From NCBI GenBank assembly GCA_030267565.1, contig BRXU01000002.1, positions 248,001 through 312,000 on the forward strand: DNA of 64,000 bases, read 5' to 3'. Source of the DNA: Pleodorina starrii (Eukaryota > Chlorophyta > Chlorophyceae > Chlamydomonadales > Volvocaceae). Shown piece after piece: positions 22,556 through 36,200 of this stretch (the stretch's first letter is position 1; every line of letters starts with the position of its first letter). Made by a program: the position numbers and the translations under genes. A model generated the notes under the pieces. It saw only the letters and a list, made by a program, of their open reading frames with translations, ran no database searches and was not told the DNA's origin.

Positions 22556-25500
22556 TCACGACGGCGGATCCGCCGGAACCGCCTCGTCCGTCGGCACGAT
22601 GCCGTACAGCCTCAGCCGGCCATCCTCCGACAGCAGCGCCAGGTGGCGTGGCGTGGGCACCACCGCCGCCACCACCTCCCCCGCGTCCTGCGGCGGGTTG
22701 AGTTTCGGAGCAGCGCCAGGCCGCCAGCGGCGCGAGGCAGGCGACCAGGATCGTCTTGGGGTCTTACGGAAAGCATCATGCAGTCACCCGAACGTTTACC
22801 AAACAAAATCGCCGCGAGGCATGAGTTGCATATTATGTTCTAGGGTTTGGCCGAGACGTCCAGTGCGGGATGCGTGCGGCATGCGCCGGATGATCGACCT
22901 CCTGGGTCCAACCCGCCGCTGCAAAACCGGTGCATCCCCCCCGGCGCCCGTCTGCCAGCATGTCAACTTGACACTTTGGACTGCCATACTCCCCTACCCC
23001 CCCCCCCTCCCCCGCCTCACCTCAATAACCTCGACCCACTGCAGCCGCTCCGCCTCCGGAACCACCATCATCCGACCGCCTCCGCCGACAATGCCGCCCT
23101 GCCGCGGCGGCGGCAGCCGCCGCCGCCGCGGCGCGCCGCCTGCCCCAGCCTCTGCAGCCTCCGCGGCCGCCCCATCGCCCTCCTCCTTCTCCTCCTCCTC
23201 GTCGGCTCCCTCCTCGCTGGAGCCGCCGCCGTCGACCGACCCGCGGGTCGTCCGTCTCCTCGGCGGCAGCTCCAGCGCCAGCAGCTGGCTGTGCGGCGGC
23301 CTCCCGCCCACATTGCGCGGCACCGTCATCAGCATCAGGTCCTCACTGGCTGTCAGCAGAGGGCGCATGCGGCCCAGCACCAGGGTGCGGGGGTGTTCCA
23401 ACTGGAGACTGGGGAGTGAGGTGGGGGAGTTAGGGTTTAGGGTTTTAGGGTTTTAGGGTTTTGAAGTGGGGGAGTGAGGTGGGGGAGTGAGGTGGGGAAG
23501 GGAGGTGGGGGAGTGAGGTGGGGGAGTGAGGTGGGGGAGTGAGGTGGGGGAGTGAGGTGGGGGAGTGAGGTGGGGAAGTCAGGCAATAAAGGAAAGATGA
23601 TGCCGCAACAAAAGGACGCAAGGACGTCAGCAAGGGGGAAAGGGTCAGGTGGGGTTCACGTGGGGGTCAAGTGGGGTTCAAGTGGGGGGAGGTCGGATAC
23701 CGGTAGCCGAGCACACGGGCTAGCAGGCAGGCGGCCGTGACACCCAGGAGGGTGGTCACCCAAGCGATGCAAGGCGGCCCCCCCACCACGTACCTACCGG
23801 CTCGAGTACAGACGCGTCCAGCTATCCGACCAGTGGCCGGCCCCCTCCTCCCCCTCCACCTCCCCCTCCTCCCTGCTGGCGGCGCGGGCGGCTTCCGAGC
23901 CGCCCCCGCCCCCCTCCTCCTCCTGCTCCTCCTCCTCCTCCTCCTCCTCCCCCTCGGGCAGCTGCCACATACAGATGACCAGGGTGACCAGCACCGAGCT
24001 GCCGCCGCTGCCGCCGAAGCGGGCCTGTCCGGGTCAGGGGCGCGCAGGGAGGGCAAGAGAGTGGTCGGTCCGTTACCCAACGTCGCCGCCGTTCCATTGC
24101 CGCGTTGGTTCGTATGTGTACGTATTCGTACATATTCGTACATTGTCGTACATGTGATAATCTGCTCACCCCCATGACATCGCTGCACATCACTTGTATG
24201 GTCAGCATCCGTCGCCGGAACAGCAGCAGCCCGCTGCAGGGCGCCGCGTGCACCGACGGCGACGCCAGGAGCTGGCCCACACCGCCGCCACCGCCGCCGC
24301 CGCCGCTAGCGTCGCCGTCACCACCGAGACCGCCTCCTCCTCCTCCTCCTCTGGGCGTCGCCCTGTAGATGTAGATCTTGGGGGCCAGCGGCGACGCCAG
24401 CGCCACCACTGCCAAGCCAGAGGCCTCACACACAGCGATCCGAAGGCGGTGGCGACCTGCGCCGGCGTGAGCTGCAAGGGGGGCGAGATAGAGGGCGGAG
24501 GAGAGGGACATGGCGCGTGGGGAGCCGGGCGGGGCAGGGGCAGGGGCAGGGGCAGGGGCAGGGGCAGGGGCAGGGGCAGGGGCAGGGGCGCCGAGGTCAT
24601 ATCGGTGTGTGTGTGCCCCTCACGCTCCTGACCCTGCACCCCGCTACTCCCAAGGAACCGATGGGTCCGCCCGATGAGCGCCCAGGTGTACACATGTGGC
24701 GCACGTCCACACTCACAGGCGGCCCGCGGAAATGCGTCCAGCACCGGCAGCCGGGTCAGGTCGCCAATGTCCGCCTGCCCCAGCGCCACCCGCCGCCGGC
24801 CCTGCCAGAACCGCAGCACCCCGCCATCGCATCCGCTGACAGCCAGGCAGCCGTCCGTCGCCGCCGCCAGCAGCCGGCCCGGATGAGCCTCCGGAACCAG
24901 CCAATACGGTTCCGGAGCAGCGGCGACTGCAGGGTCAGGAGCGGCAGCAGCAGCAGCGGCGGTGGCAGCGGCAGGAGGTCCGCGGGTCGCTGTCAGGTCC
25001 CACACCGCCAGGCCGTGACCCGTGGGTCCTGCCGGCAGGTACAGCAGCCCGGCGGCGCAGCACATGACCGTCGGCAGCAGCTCCGCCAGCGCCGCGATCT
25101 GCCGTACACCCGCCTCCGTCAGGTGCTCGCCTTCATCACCGCCGCCGCCGCCGGCGGGACCTCCCGCCTCGCCGTCGTCGTCATCCTGGACATCCGGCGG
25201 CGATGGCGGCATCCTGCCGTCGACTGACAGCATGCACACCCATTGGGGTCCGTCAGAAGAGCAATCTGGGGTGGTGGCGCCGGTGATGCCTCCGGCGGGG
25301 CCCCTTGCAGGTGACGGCGGCGCCGGCTCAGCCGTAGCCGCGGCCGCCACGTCGCCGCCGCTGACGCCCGGCCCCGCCCCTGGCTCCGCCACTTCCGCAG
25401 GTTCCAGTGGGATGGATTGCACTGCCACTCGCGCGTCGTCACCCACGAGCGCCCGCGACCGCACCGCCCGCAGCAGCGCGCGCGACGCTGGGTCGTACGA

Positions 25501-26261
25501 CACCGCGAGCGTCCGCACGCCGTATATCTTGTCGTATGCTTCGAGCTGCGTTCCCGGCGCTGGCGGCCCGGGCAGCGGCGGCGCGTGCTGGGGCCAGCGG
25601 AGGCCGACGCGCCGGGTGCACTGCTCTCGGAAACTGCGTTTCGGGGCGTTAAGGCGCCAGGGGTTGTTTTAGAGAATTTAAGATTCAGGGTTATAAACTG
25701 GTTTCGATGTTAAGACGGATTTTGGCACGTTAAAGGGGTGAGATGGGCTTGAAGACTGGTTGCAGTACGGGTACGATACTTATTCACTTGTTCGCAGATC
25801 CGGACGGTGCAGAGCTCAAGCTCGGAGGCGATCCCCCGAACAGGGCCCTCCAGGCAGCCCCACTGCAGCCCCCGGGTGGTGCCCCCCTTCCCAGCGCCAA
25901 CCGAATCCACAGACCTGCGGCAGGCTTCCCATGAGTGCGGTTCGCCGTACTGTCGTACATAAACGCTCCGCCACGGCAGGTCGCCCCGGGCGGCCCCCAG
26001 CCAGGCCTTGCTCACGAGGCAGGCAGCTGCCAGCTCAGCCACACAGCCCAGTCTGATGGGTTGAGAAGAAGACGAGATGTGAGACATCGGAGCAAGCGTT
26101 TGCCGGTGGCGAGTTGGAGCTTAGGTCGGGCAGGCCAGAACTTGCCGGCAGAATATTTCTTGCAGGATGTCGACTCGGTAGAGAGCATCGTGCGGCGCGT
26201 CCGGCGGCGAGGGCTTGGCATCCTCCGAGATTGCACCAGCGGGAGTTGCTCCCACGTCCAT
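22556..26261 (-). CDS. F-box protein with WD40-like beta-propeller (7 exons, 739 aa)
   Basis: F-box/propeller proteins usually select substrates for SCF ubiquitin ligases. Exons: 26146-26261, 25915-26052, 24717-25633, 24170-24471, 23798-24024, 23021-23408, 22556-22687. Every junction phase fits and the total is an exact codon multiple. The F-box spans exons 1-2 (ALYRVDILQEIFCR joined to LGCVAELAAACLVSKAW, then ARGDLPWRSVYVRQYGE), followed by EACRSFREQCTRRVGLRW. Propeller-like strands follow: VRTLAVSYDPASRALL, GHGLAVWDL, GGVLRFWQGRR, SGLAVVALASPLAPKIYIY and the C-terminal HLALLSEDGRLRLYGIV. An acidic run ([14 protein letters not shown]) and a Gly/Pro-rich insert interrupt it. Intron 1 (26053-26145) begins GCAAGT and ends CAG, so it is a GC-AG intron; only this choice keeps the frame and completes the F-box. 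The substrate is unknown. The gene lies in tandem 5' of the RRN6/TAF1C-like gene and diverges from the gene at 27272. Confidence 0.78.
23430..23578. repeat. Telomere-like run plus 13-bp tandem repeat in intron 5 of the F-box gene
   Basis: 23430-23463 reads ttagggtttagggtttt and continues in (TTTTAGGG)n form. It is followed directly by about eight copies of gtgggggagtgag up to about 23578. Confidence 0.85.
24531..24589. repeat. (GGGGCA)n hexanucleotide repeat in intron 3 of the F-box gene
   Basis: About ten perfect GGGGCA copies on the plus strand. The run could form a G-quadruplex on that strand. The minus-strand transcript carries the C-rich complement. Confidence 0.9.
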
Positions 26262-27271
26262 TATCCCCGGTTCGTAATGTTATTTCAGCTGGCTAACGAC
26301 GGTTTCGTCCGACGCCACGTGCTCGTACGCGCGAGAGAAGCCTCGGCCTCCCTGTTCGGCTTCAAGGAATGCTAGCGTGCGGTTTACGTGAAGGGATGAT
26401 TCTACCCACGCCTAAGCCAGGTGCCACAGTACTTTTTATCATAAGCAGTTTGCGATTGTCACAATGGACCCCGATTGCGTCGAATGCAGCGCTCCAAAGA
26501 ACGCATCCCGCACAGCACTGTGGGCCTTATTCACATGGAATTTGGCCAGTCCGCAAATGGCATCTTTCCACAGGTCTTCAATGACCATATAATACGCTAA
26601 TACGCAACAATGGCGGCTACTGCTCTGAGGTTTCGCCGTTGTCAACGGAAACCGACAAACCGCCTTGTCGCTCCGTTGACGGCAAGGAAGGGCGGAAGCT
26701 CGGAGCTCATAAAACATCAGAAATGGTGACAAGCACCACCTTCACGTCAAGCTGCCGCCCGCAAGGTTCGCGCGTCAGGAGAAGCCCTTGCCTGCTTCTT
26801 ACCTTCGCTTCTTGCACGGCTGAAATCCAAAGTTTAACTGGCACGACTTAGCCCGCAGCGTATGCACAATTTCAGCCATCATGGAAAACCATGTTTGGCT
26901 TTGACCAATGCTGCCACGGCAGCAGATGCCAGCGCAGCGGCGGCTTCGAGCGGTGCCCGGGAGCTGCGAGAGCGCGGCGTCCCGGTCGCTCCCAACGGCC
27001 GATACGTCAGAAGTCCAGTATTCGGGGTATGGACTATTCTGCACTCGCTGCTTTTGAGTTCGGACAATAGTTTTCCGCTCTGGTTACAGCAACGTCACGG
27101 CATGTCATTGGCGTACTCCCCAACCGTCACGACACTTGCAGCCAAGGCAGTAGAAAGCCTCAATCCTAAGAAACAGGCACTTCGTCAGTCTCAGGAGATA
27201 AAGTTATTTCCTGGTGTAGAATGGCGATCACCACCACGCTGCGAAGTCAGTAGCTCCACGAACCAGGAACC
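26262..27271. other. Divergent intergenic region (F-box gene / membrane-protein gene)
   Basis: About 1 kb between two start codons that point away from each other, so it should contain both promoters. An open frame at 26862-27437 (plus) has mixed composition and overlaps the signal-peptide exon of the next gene in another frame. I do not regard it as a gene. Confidence 0.55.
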
Positions 27272-30200
27272 ATGGCCTTTCAAGCGGCACTCTTGTATGC
27301 ACTTCTGCTCACTGCAGTTGCAGTGCATAGGAGCTGCGCTAAAGGCGCGGGTGGGGTCGCAGGCGCTGACCCGACCAGCGCGCATCGGCAGCTCAAGCGC
27401 AGCGCCGGGAAACGATGGGACGCAATCCATGATGTAATCCGCGCGGAGATCAAGTCCGCAACAAAACACTTCCTTGAAGAGCGCTCGCGGGTTAGTTTAA
27501 CTTGCGCGGCAGCATTCGATCTTCTATTCTGCGTCGTCCACTGGCTTGTTTTAGTGGCAGCGTTCCAGCACCGCTACATTCAGAATCAAATCGTCCACCA
27601 ACCACGGCTTGTGTTTGCCACTCCGCTGTCGCAACAGGCGCTAGTACTGCCGATTGAGGTGGACTTGCTTTTAGTGGGCTTTGACGGCGATGGTGGCTAT
27701 GGCTATCATTTGGACCGGCACGCTCTGAATGAGCTGCTTGGGACCGCGACGGGTAAGCTACACCCCCAGTGGGGTTGGGACGCGCGGCATTGGGCGGGGT
27801 GGAGACATTCCGCGGGCTGCGAACGGGGGCCGTAGCGGCTGGCTGGCTGGCTGGCTTGCTGGCTGGCTGGCACCCATGTGCGCAGAGGCAGGGCCGCCGG
27901 TGGCGTCGGAGGCGCGGCTGACCGGCCCCACGTAAGCCGTCCCGCAAGGATGCGCCGCCCACCCGCCAAGCCAACCCATCCGCACCGCTCACACACGCCG
28001 CTTCCCCCAGTTCCTTGCAGCGCGCGTTGTGGCCCATCCTATACGGGACGGGTCCCCCATCCTTTGGGGCTATGGCCGGCACATAGTCGGCGGCTCATGA
28101 GGTGTGCCGTCGTAAAGCAACCGGGAGGAGGCGCTGCGCCTGGGGCCCCACCCACCCGCGGCCACCACCCGCTTCCCCCCGCCCCCCCCCCTCCACCTCG
28201 GGGGGGGGGGGGATCGACGACGACGACGACGAGTGCAGTGCAGTGCAGCGTGCTGTGTGCTGCGTGCTGTGCACGCTGCCCCCAGCTGCTCCTTGCTCTT
28301 GCCCCTCCCCCCATCTCACTCCCTGACCCCCCATCTTGCCGGCCAGCCGGCATCCGTCCCGCACTGCACCCAATTTCGTTTCTATCCACCCCCCAAACCC
28401 CCCAAACCTCCCCACCTTTCAGAGGACAACACGATCTGCCCCACCGTGTGGGAGACCGGGGAGAGCGCCGCCGTGTGCTACTCGGTCAACTACATCACAC
28501 TGGATGCGGGGGACTCCAGGAAGGCGAGCGGGGGGCGGAGGGGGGCGGAGGGAGGGAGGGAGGGAGGGAGGGAAGGAGGGAGGGAGGGAGGGAGGGAGGG
28601 AGGGAGGGAGGGAGGGAAGGGGAGGGAGGGAGGGAGGGAGGGAGAGCTCGGGGAGGGGGGCGGGCCGCGGGTGGATGGGGTCCGGCCCGCATACCCCGAG
28701 CAGCGCGGAGCAGAGCGGAGCTGAGTTGAGGGACGCGGGGCAGGGGGGGCCCAGGTTGAGGGGACACACTGTACGTCTGGTGGTGGAGAGCTGCAGGAGC
28801 TGCCCCAGCCCCGGCTCGATGCATCGCCCTCTTCCCTCTACCCCCCCCCTCCAACACACACATACACACACGTACACTTGCACCCCTGAACGGCACCTTG
28901 ACCCGCCGCGTGCATGTCCCTCACCCCCGCCCTCCGCCGACCCTCCCCTTCCCCCCCTGACCCCCCCCCCTCCCCGGCGCCCCCCGCCCTCCCCCTGCTT
29001 CCCTGTCTCAGGGCATTGAGCGCATGGAGAGCGCCCTGGTTCACAATATGGACTGGGTGGGGGACAGATCCATGGTAAGAAGGAGGGGGGAGGGGGGGAG
29101 GGGGTGGGTGGGCGGATGAAAGCGGAGGGTGGGGCGGTGGGTGGGCGGGTGGGTGGGTGGGTACACACGCTCTGGTTGGGAGGGCCATCACCCCGACTCG
29201 AACCCCGCCCGACCCCGCCTGGCCTGGTCGGGACACTCGGGTGTGCACCACCCACCACTCCTACCCTCCCTGGCCCTGAACCCGTGCGCTATGCCCCCAC
29301 ACCCGCCTCCCTCCCCCACCGCCCCTCTGTCCGTCTGTCTGTCTGTTCCCTCAGGACTGGCCTGATGGCAGTCGGGAGGTTCAGGTGTACGAGGTGGAGG
29401 CTAATGGGGAGATTGAGGCCACCGTCTGGGAACTACTGGATGAGGTGGGGGGGGGAGGGGGGGGGAAGAGGGGGGGAGGGAGGGAGGGAGGGGTAAGAGA
29501 GGAGGGGGTGAGGAGGGCGTTGTGGGGGCTTCTGGAAGAGGCGGGGCGTGAGCGGGGGGGAGAGAGAGGGGTAAGAGAGGAGGGGTAGGAGGGGGTAAGA
29601 ATACGACCAAGACCCTCAACACCCCTTTTCGGCCTTCGGCCGCCTCCCCGCCTCCCTGCCTGCCTGCCTGCCTCCCTGCCTCCCCCCGCATACCCGCATT
29701 CAGGCCTATGGCGGCAAGGAGCCCGAGGTGAACCGGCGGCAGCACAGCCAGATCGTCATCATCAACCCATCCAAACTGAGGATGAAGGCCCACCTGCCGC
29801 CGCACCCGGGACAGGGACAGGGGGCGCACGGCCATGCCGCCGCCGCGTCACACGACCCCGCACACGACAAGGCGGCGGCGGAGCTGGACTTGATGGGACA
29901 GTGGAAGAAGTGGGTGCGGCGAGGCAGCGGGGGAGCGCGGTCCCCGGGTTTAGGGTTTTAGGGTTTTAGAGGTGGTGCAAGCTAGCAACAAGAAACGAGC
30001 GTTCCGAACGATCGATTCGGCCAACCACCCAACTGACCAACCACCCAACCGACGAACCACCAACCGCTCGTCCCGCAGGGGCCTTGTGTCGTCGAGTCAC
30101 GTGGTGGAGCAGGAGGCGGGCTTTCTGTACCGCTACCGCTACAGCGGCCGAGGTGGCGGCGCCGCCTTTGTGGGGCAGTACAACTTCTTGGTCATTGACG

Positions 30201-33200
30201 TCAGCGCGGGGCCGGTGTCGTACGGCCCGCTGGCGTCGCCGTCGGGGGCTGTAACGCCCACCGCCATGCCGCGGCTCATGGTGGGGATCAGGGGGCGGAA
30301 GGGAGGAGGGGGGAGGAGGGGGTTAGGGAGGGATATGCTCCTGGGATCAGGGGGAGAGGAGGGGGTTAGGAGGGGGGGTGGGGGCGGTGGGTGGGGGTGG
30401 CGGTGGGTATGGAAAAGCCGTCGGCATGGGGTGGGAGTTTGGGGTGGGGGTTGGGGGTGGCGGGCCCTGAGGCCGCTGTTGCGGCCGAAGCAGCCGAATG
30501 AAGCGCTGGCCGGTACGCCGGCAGACGGACCCGCGGGTCGCTTTCGGGAAACATACATTTGGCGCTTGATATGGTACGTTTGTGTCGTGTCGGAAGCACT
30601 GGCAGCGCCGTCGGTGGGGTCGTCGTCGCTCTCCCGGGCCCAGCACTGGGGCTGTCTCCCCCTCCCCTCCCCCCCCCCCCACACACATGTATGCGCCTCG
30701 GGAGCACGCGTGGCATTCCTACTTCCTGTGCCCCCTTGCCCCAACCCTCTTCCTCCCTCTCTCCCACCTGCTCTCCCTCCCTCCCTCCCCCCGGCCAGCC
30801 CATGCTGCTGCGGATGACCCGGGAGCTGGAGAGCAACCCCCAGGCAAGTGGACACCTGGCGGCCTGGCGACCTGACGAGTGACGGGACAGAGACCCCGTG
30901 TGTGTGTGTCTGTGTCTGTGTACGTACATGGGGCCACCATTACTGAGAAACGCCCAATCCCAGTGGGCAAAGGGGGCCGAGGTAACACCCCCCCATGGGA
31001 CCAGCGCTGCAGTGTCCGGCGCTGAGGCAGCTGCAGCAGCTGCTGCTGGTGGTGCCATCCCGCTTGAGCAGCTCCCGAGGTTGGCTTCCTCTGAAGATGC
31101 TTAGCCCTGCTCCTGTCCCTTCCATCCGCTCCCCCACCCGCCCACCCCCGCTTTGCCAACCCCCCTCCCGCCCCTCCACCACCCCCGCCCTCTCGCCCCT
31201 CCTCCTCCTCCTCCCCCTCGTCCCCCTCCCAGCCCGGTACGCTGCGCGAGCACCTCCTGGGCGAGGCAGCTCGCGGCCAGGCCGCTGTGTTCGCCGGCCA
31301 GCTGGCCTCCACTGTCGCGGCCGCCACCCGGCACCTCTTCGCCTCTGACCTGCTGATGGCGGCGGCGGAGGGGCTGGGGGGCACCACCTATGTGGACGGC
31401 CCCAAGCGGGTCGTGGTGCCCATTCTGGTCATGCAGGTGGGTCCGGTTGGGGGGGCGGGGGGTTGGGGGGCGGGGGGGTAGAGGGAAGCCTCTGTCAGCT
31501 TGGTAATGCTCTCCTGGTCTCACCCCACCCCACCACCACCACCACACCGTATGCCCGCCTCCGCCTTCCCCCTCACCTGCTCCCCCCCCCCCCCACCACC
31601 ACCACCCCAACCTCCCCCTTTGTCTGCTCCCCCCCCCTCCAGGACCACGTGCGGGAGTTGGAGCACGAGGGTGACGGCAGCCGCTGGGTGGATGTGGACA
31701 TGGTTCAGTTGGCCCTGGATGAGATGTTGCCCCCCGACATATCGGGGTCGGTCACCGTGAGCAGGCACATGCTGCACCACCACAAGCAGCTGGCGGCGGC
31801 GCTGGTTAAGGCCAGACACTCGAGGTGAGGGGGGGAGGGGGAGGGGGGGGAGAAGGGAAGGGGGGGCGGGGTGGGAGGGGGAATAAGGAAGAGGCGGCTG
31901 CGGGGGAAAGAAGAAGGTGTGGGGGGGTAGAGGAGGTGGGGAGATAGGTGGAGTGGGACAGAGCGAGGAGGTCGCTCCCCGCTCCCCCCCACCGACCCGC
32001 TGCACCCTCTCGCCACTTCCCTTTGCCCAGTTTCACTGACAGATCAGCGCCAGCCGCGCTACCCACCCGCCTCCCCCCCCCTTCCCTTCCCTCCTCCCCC
32101 CCAACCGCCCCTGCCCGCTCTCGCCCCCCAGGTCCGATGCGGTCCTGTCCAAGCCCCCGGATGTGGGCCTCCACCGAAGCCAGGTGGGCGGTGGGGGGCC
32201 GGTGGGGGGTTGGGGCCGGATGGGGGGTGGGGCCGGTGGGCGGTGGGCGGTGGGAGGTGGGCTGGGACCGGGCTGGGACCGGGCTGGGGGGCCGGTGGAA
32301 ACAAGCCTCAGCTGGAAACGTGTGGGCAGTGCCGCGGATGGGATGGAAACACAGGAGATGCCAGGACGGACACTCCCCTCCCCTCCCCTCCCCTCCACTG
32401 TCGTACCTTTCCCTTTCACCTCTCCAGTCGGGGCCCGGCTGCTGCAACCAAATCCAGATCCAGATCCGCTGACGCAGTGCACTTTTAACCCCTCAATCCC
32501 TACCCCCTCCCCCTCCCCCCCACACCCCCACACCCCCCCCCAAAGGTGACCTCCCTGGACTCTGCTCTGCTCCTCCGCGAGCTCCGCCTGGCTGCCGCCG
32601 ATGACGACCTGATGGGGGGGCTGGTGGATGCGGTGGGGGAGGACTACCAGGACAGATTCGCGTACAGCGACGACCCGCACGAGTTCCTGACCAGGAGGCA
32701 GCGGGAGACAAAGGTGTGTATGGGGGGGCGTGGAGGGGGGGAGGTGGAGGAAAAGGGGTGACGGTAATAAAAACGATACCGCAGCGGAGGGACGTAGGCG
32801 GGGGAGTTGGGGTGCTGGGGAGGGAAAGGAGGCGATGGGGGCAACACCAATCTCCGATCTCACGCGCCCTATCTTTTTAATTAGATGCGGCACGGCGAGG
32901 GCAACGCCTTTTAAACCGTGAGTAATAAACCACATCAGGACTCGCGGACAAAGACCCCCCCCCACACACACACACACACGTCCCACTCTTCCCCCTCCCC
33001 TCCTTTCCCCCTCCCTTCCCCACTCTCCACCTCCCTGCCCCCCCTTGTCGTCCTTCCCCCCCCTGTGCAGGTCCTCCCCGTGTTTGTGTTCTCCCTGGAG
33101 CGCACCCCCGAACAAACCATGTTTGACAACCAGCAGCTGGTGGCGGCCTCACCCGATGTGGTGGCGGTGCTGCAGCTGCTGGGGAACGTGAGGGAGCGGG

Positions 33201-36200
33201 CGGGAGGGGTGGGAGCGGGGAGCTGGGAGGAGAGGGATGGGAGCAGGGAGGGGAGGGGAGGGGAAGCAAGGAAGATACCGCAGCGGATATAGGGTAATAG
33301 GGGCGGCGGCGGCAGGGCTTCAACAGCAGTACTAAACAGACGTACCCGGGTATGTTCCTCCGCTACCGGAAGAGGCTGGCCTGGGCTGGGTTGGGCTGAG
33401 CGTTGGGTGCAGCGCTGGGTGCAGCCAGCACCCGGGCACCTGCATGGGCCATCGCCTGCCCAACACATACCCCTCCGCTTCCGCACCCACCCCACCCCCA
33501 CCCCTGGCATGCCCCTGGCATGCCCCTTCCTACCTTGCATCGGAAAGCAACAGGCACGCGGCTCCACTCGCCCCCTTCCCTCCCTTTTGCCTTCCTCCAC
33601 CACCCTGCCCCTCCCTCCCTCTCCCTCCGTCGCCTCCCAACCCCACCCCTCCCCACCCCCTTTCACTCCTCCCCCACCTGCCACCTCGCACTCCGCGAGC
33701 CGCAGCCCGCTGCCGACGACTACAACCGCGGTCGGGTGTACAGCGGTCACATGGCGGAGAGCCGCCACCTAACTCTGGACGCCGCGGAGCAACCCAGTCG
33801 CTCCATCATCGCCGGTCTGGCGGGGGCGCTGGGCGGCATGGTGCCGGCCCACCAGCGGTTCTGCCGGGCTGAGCGGGCGGTGGTGGAGGACTGGCGCTGG
33901 TCGGTGGGGGCGGTGCCCTGGGGCCCCTACTCCAACTACACCGCGCTGAGGTGGGGGGGGAGGGGGGGAAGAGGGGGAGGGAGAGGGAGGGAGGCGGAGG
34001 CAAAAGGGAGGGAGGGAGGCGAGTGGAGGGTTGCGGAAGAGGAGGGGTGTGCAGGCGCCCGGTGCTGCACCCGGTGCTGCACCCAGCGCCGCCCCTAATA
34101 CCCTAAATCCGCTGCGATATCGTCCCCTTGTTGCCCCTCCCCTCTCTCCCACCCATCCCTTCCCCCCTTTGTCTCCCCCCCACTTGTCGCCTCCCTCTTT
34201 GTCGCCGCCCCCACTTGTCGCCTCCCCCCCTCAGCTCTGTGTTCGCCGCCTCCGCTCGTCGCAACCTGTTGGTGGCGCGCATCGAGCGGCCGCTGCGGCG
34301 CCTCATCGGGGCTCTCAACCAGCTTGACGAATTCATTGTGGAGAACCTGCAGGTGAGGGGGAGGGAGGGAGGGGGGGAGGGAGGGAGGGAGGGAGGGGGG
34401 GAGGGAGGGGCTGGTGCAGGGGGGAAAGGGGGGGGAGAAGGTTGGGGAGGGAAGTAGGTGGAGGGAGGTGAGGAATGGTGGGGCAGGTGGGAAACGGCAG
34501 GGTATTTACGGTGGGGCTGGGGAGAGACCAGCGAGCCTTGTGTGTCATGTCGCGTCGTGTCGTGTCATGACGTGTCGTGTCATGACGTGTCGTGTCATGA
34601 CGTGTCGTGCGGCGTTTGGTCCCGGAGGGGAGGGGAGTGGGAGAGTGAGTTCTGGCTGGCGAGGTCAGCGTGGGGGGGGGGTCCTTCGGGTTCCGTTCTC
34701 ATGGCTCGCCCCGCCACCTGCCACTCACCCACACGTCCACCCACGTCCACACGTCCACACATCCCGCCCCCTGCCACTCCGCAGGGTCCATTCGCCTACC
34801 TCCGGGCCCGGCGCCAGTCCGCGCCCTCGTCTTCACCCTACGGCGACGAGTCCCCCGCCCCCCTCCACCACCACATGCCGCACCACCATCTGCTGGATGA
34901 TCTGGCCAGGTAGGTACGACAGACAGTTTACGGCATGTCACGGTACGGCATGTCACCGAACACCGCCGCTGCGGTCCGTCTCCCCCCGCCCCCCCCCCCC
35001 CGCGCCCCGGAGCTGTGCCCCCTTGGCCCCTCTGCCCCTTGGCCCCTCTGCCCCTCTGCCCCTTGGCCCCTGCTTCCATCCCGCCTCCCTTGGTGGCCCC
35101 GCCATGACCGTCCCTCGTCCACTCGCACCCTGCCTCCCTCCGTGGACCGCCTTGAAGGGTTTTTAGCGAAATCGGACTGCTCTCTGTGTCTCCACTTTCT
35201 CCCCCTTTCTCCCCCTTCTCCCCCTTTTACAGCAACCGCTACCTCACATCTGCATTGCACTCACTCCCCCCAAACCCCTAAAACCCTAAAAACCCTAAAA
35301 CCCTGCACCTGCAGACTGCACGTGCGCTACCAGCACAACGCCACCGGCGGCGCCCAGGGCCTCGTCCGCGGCCTCATGGGGGCCGCTAAGAAGGCAAACC
35401 ACCGCCGCCAGCAGCCATCCGCCAAGCCGCAGCAACACGACCCACACCACCAGCAACAGCAGCAACACCAACAACAACAGCAACAACACCAGGATCAGCC
35501 GCCGCCGCCGCAGCAGCAGCAGCAGCACCGTCGCCAGGCGCAGCAGCAGCAGCAGCAGCAGCCTCGCCGGGTGGAAGACGTGGAGGGTCACGGCTTTGCT
35601 CTGCCGGAGGGCCACCGCTACAGCGACGGCGATGGCGGCGGCGGCGACGGCGACGTCGAGCCGCAGTACATTTACGCGGCGCACGAGTTGCAGTCGGAGG
35701 AGGTGGTGCACGTGGGTGGAGGCGGCGGCGAGGAGTACGACCCTAACGCCTACGACCAGCCCATATTGCTGAGCGAGGAGGAGGTGGCGGCGCGCGCCTC
35801 GGCGGCCTCCTCCTCCGCCTCCACCAAGGGGGCCAACCCGGCGGACCTACTGTTGGGGCAGCAGGCGCTCACACCCCACGTGGCGGCGCGGCTGCAGGTG
35901 CCGTCGGCTGTGGGGACCGTGCGTGGGGGTGGGGCGTGTGTGGGGGAGATGAATGGGCGTGCGCGGTCTGGTGGTACCTTCGTCTCTCGGTCGCGGGAGA
36001 GAGCGCTGCCCGGGGATCAAAGGCGGAGAGGGACCACCGCGCGAACGCGGGGCACCGCCGCCGTCCTTCGCTTCCCTCCCTCCCCAGTGCTGCGCTGCTC
36101 GGTGCTTGCCGGGCTTCGCGTCCCCTGGGTGCTCACAGCCCCCGTCCTCGTCGTCTCCGTCCCTTCGCTGCGGTATCTTTCCTCTTTCTCCCCCTTCCCC

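Noticed and set aside
26862..27437. 191-codon plus-strand frame upstream of the membrane-protein gene
   Set aside because: It overlaps the signal-peptide exon in a different frame and contains no recognisable domain. The exon at 27272 is supported by a signal peptide and phase-matched splicing.
29150..29215. tRNA T-loop-like words (GGTTCGA near 29186 in complement; also near 16232)
   Set aside because: No acceptor, D or anticodon stem can be formed around either word.
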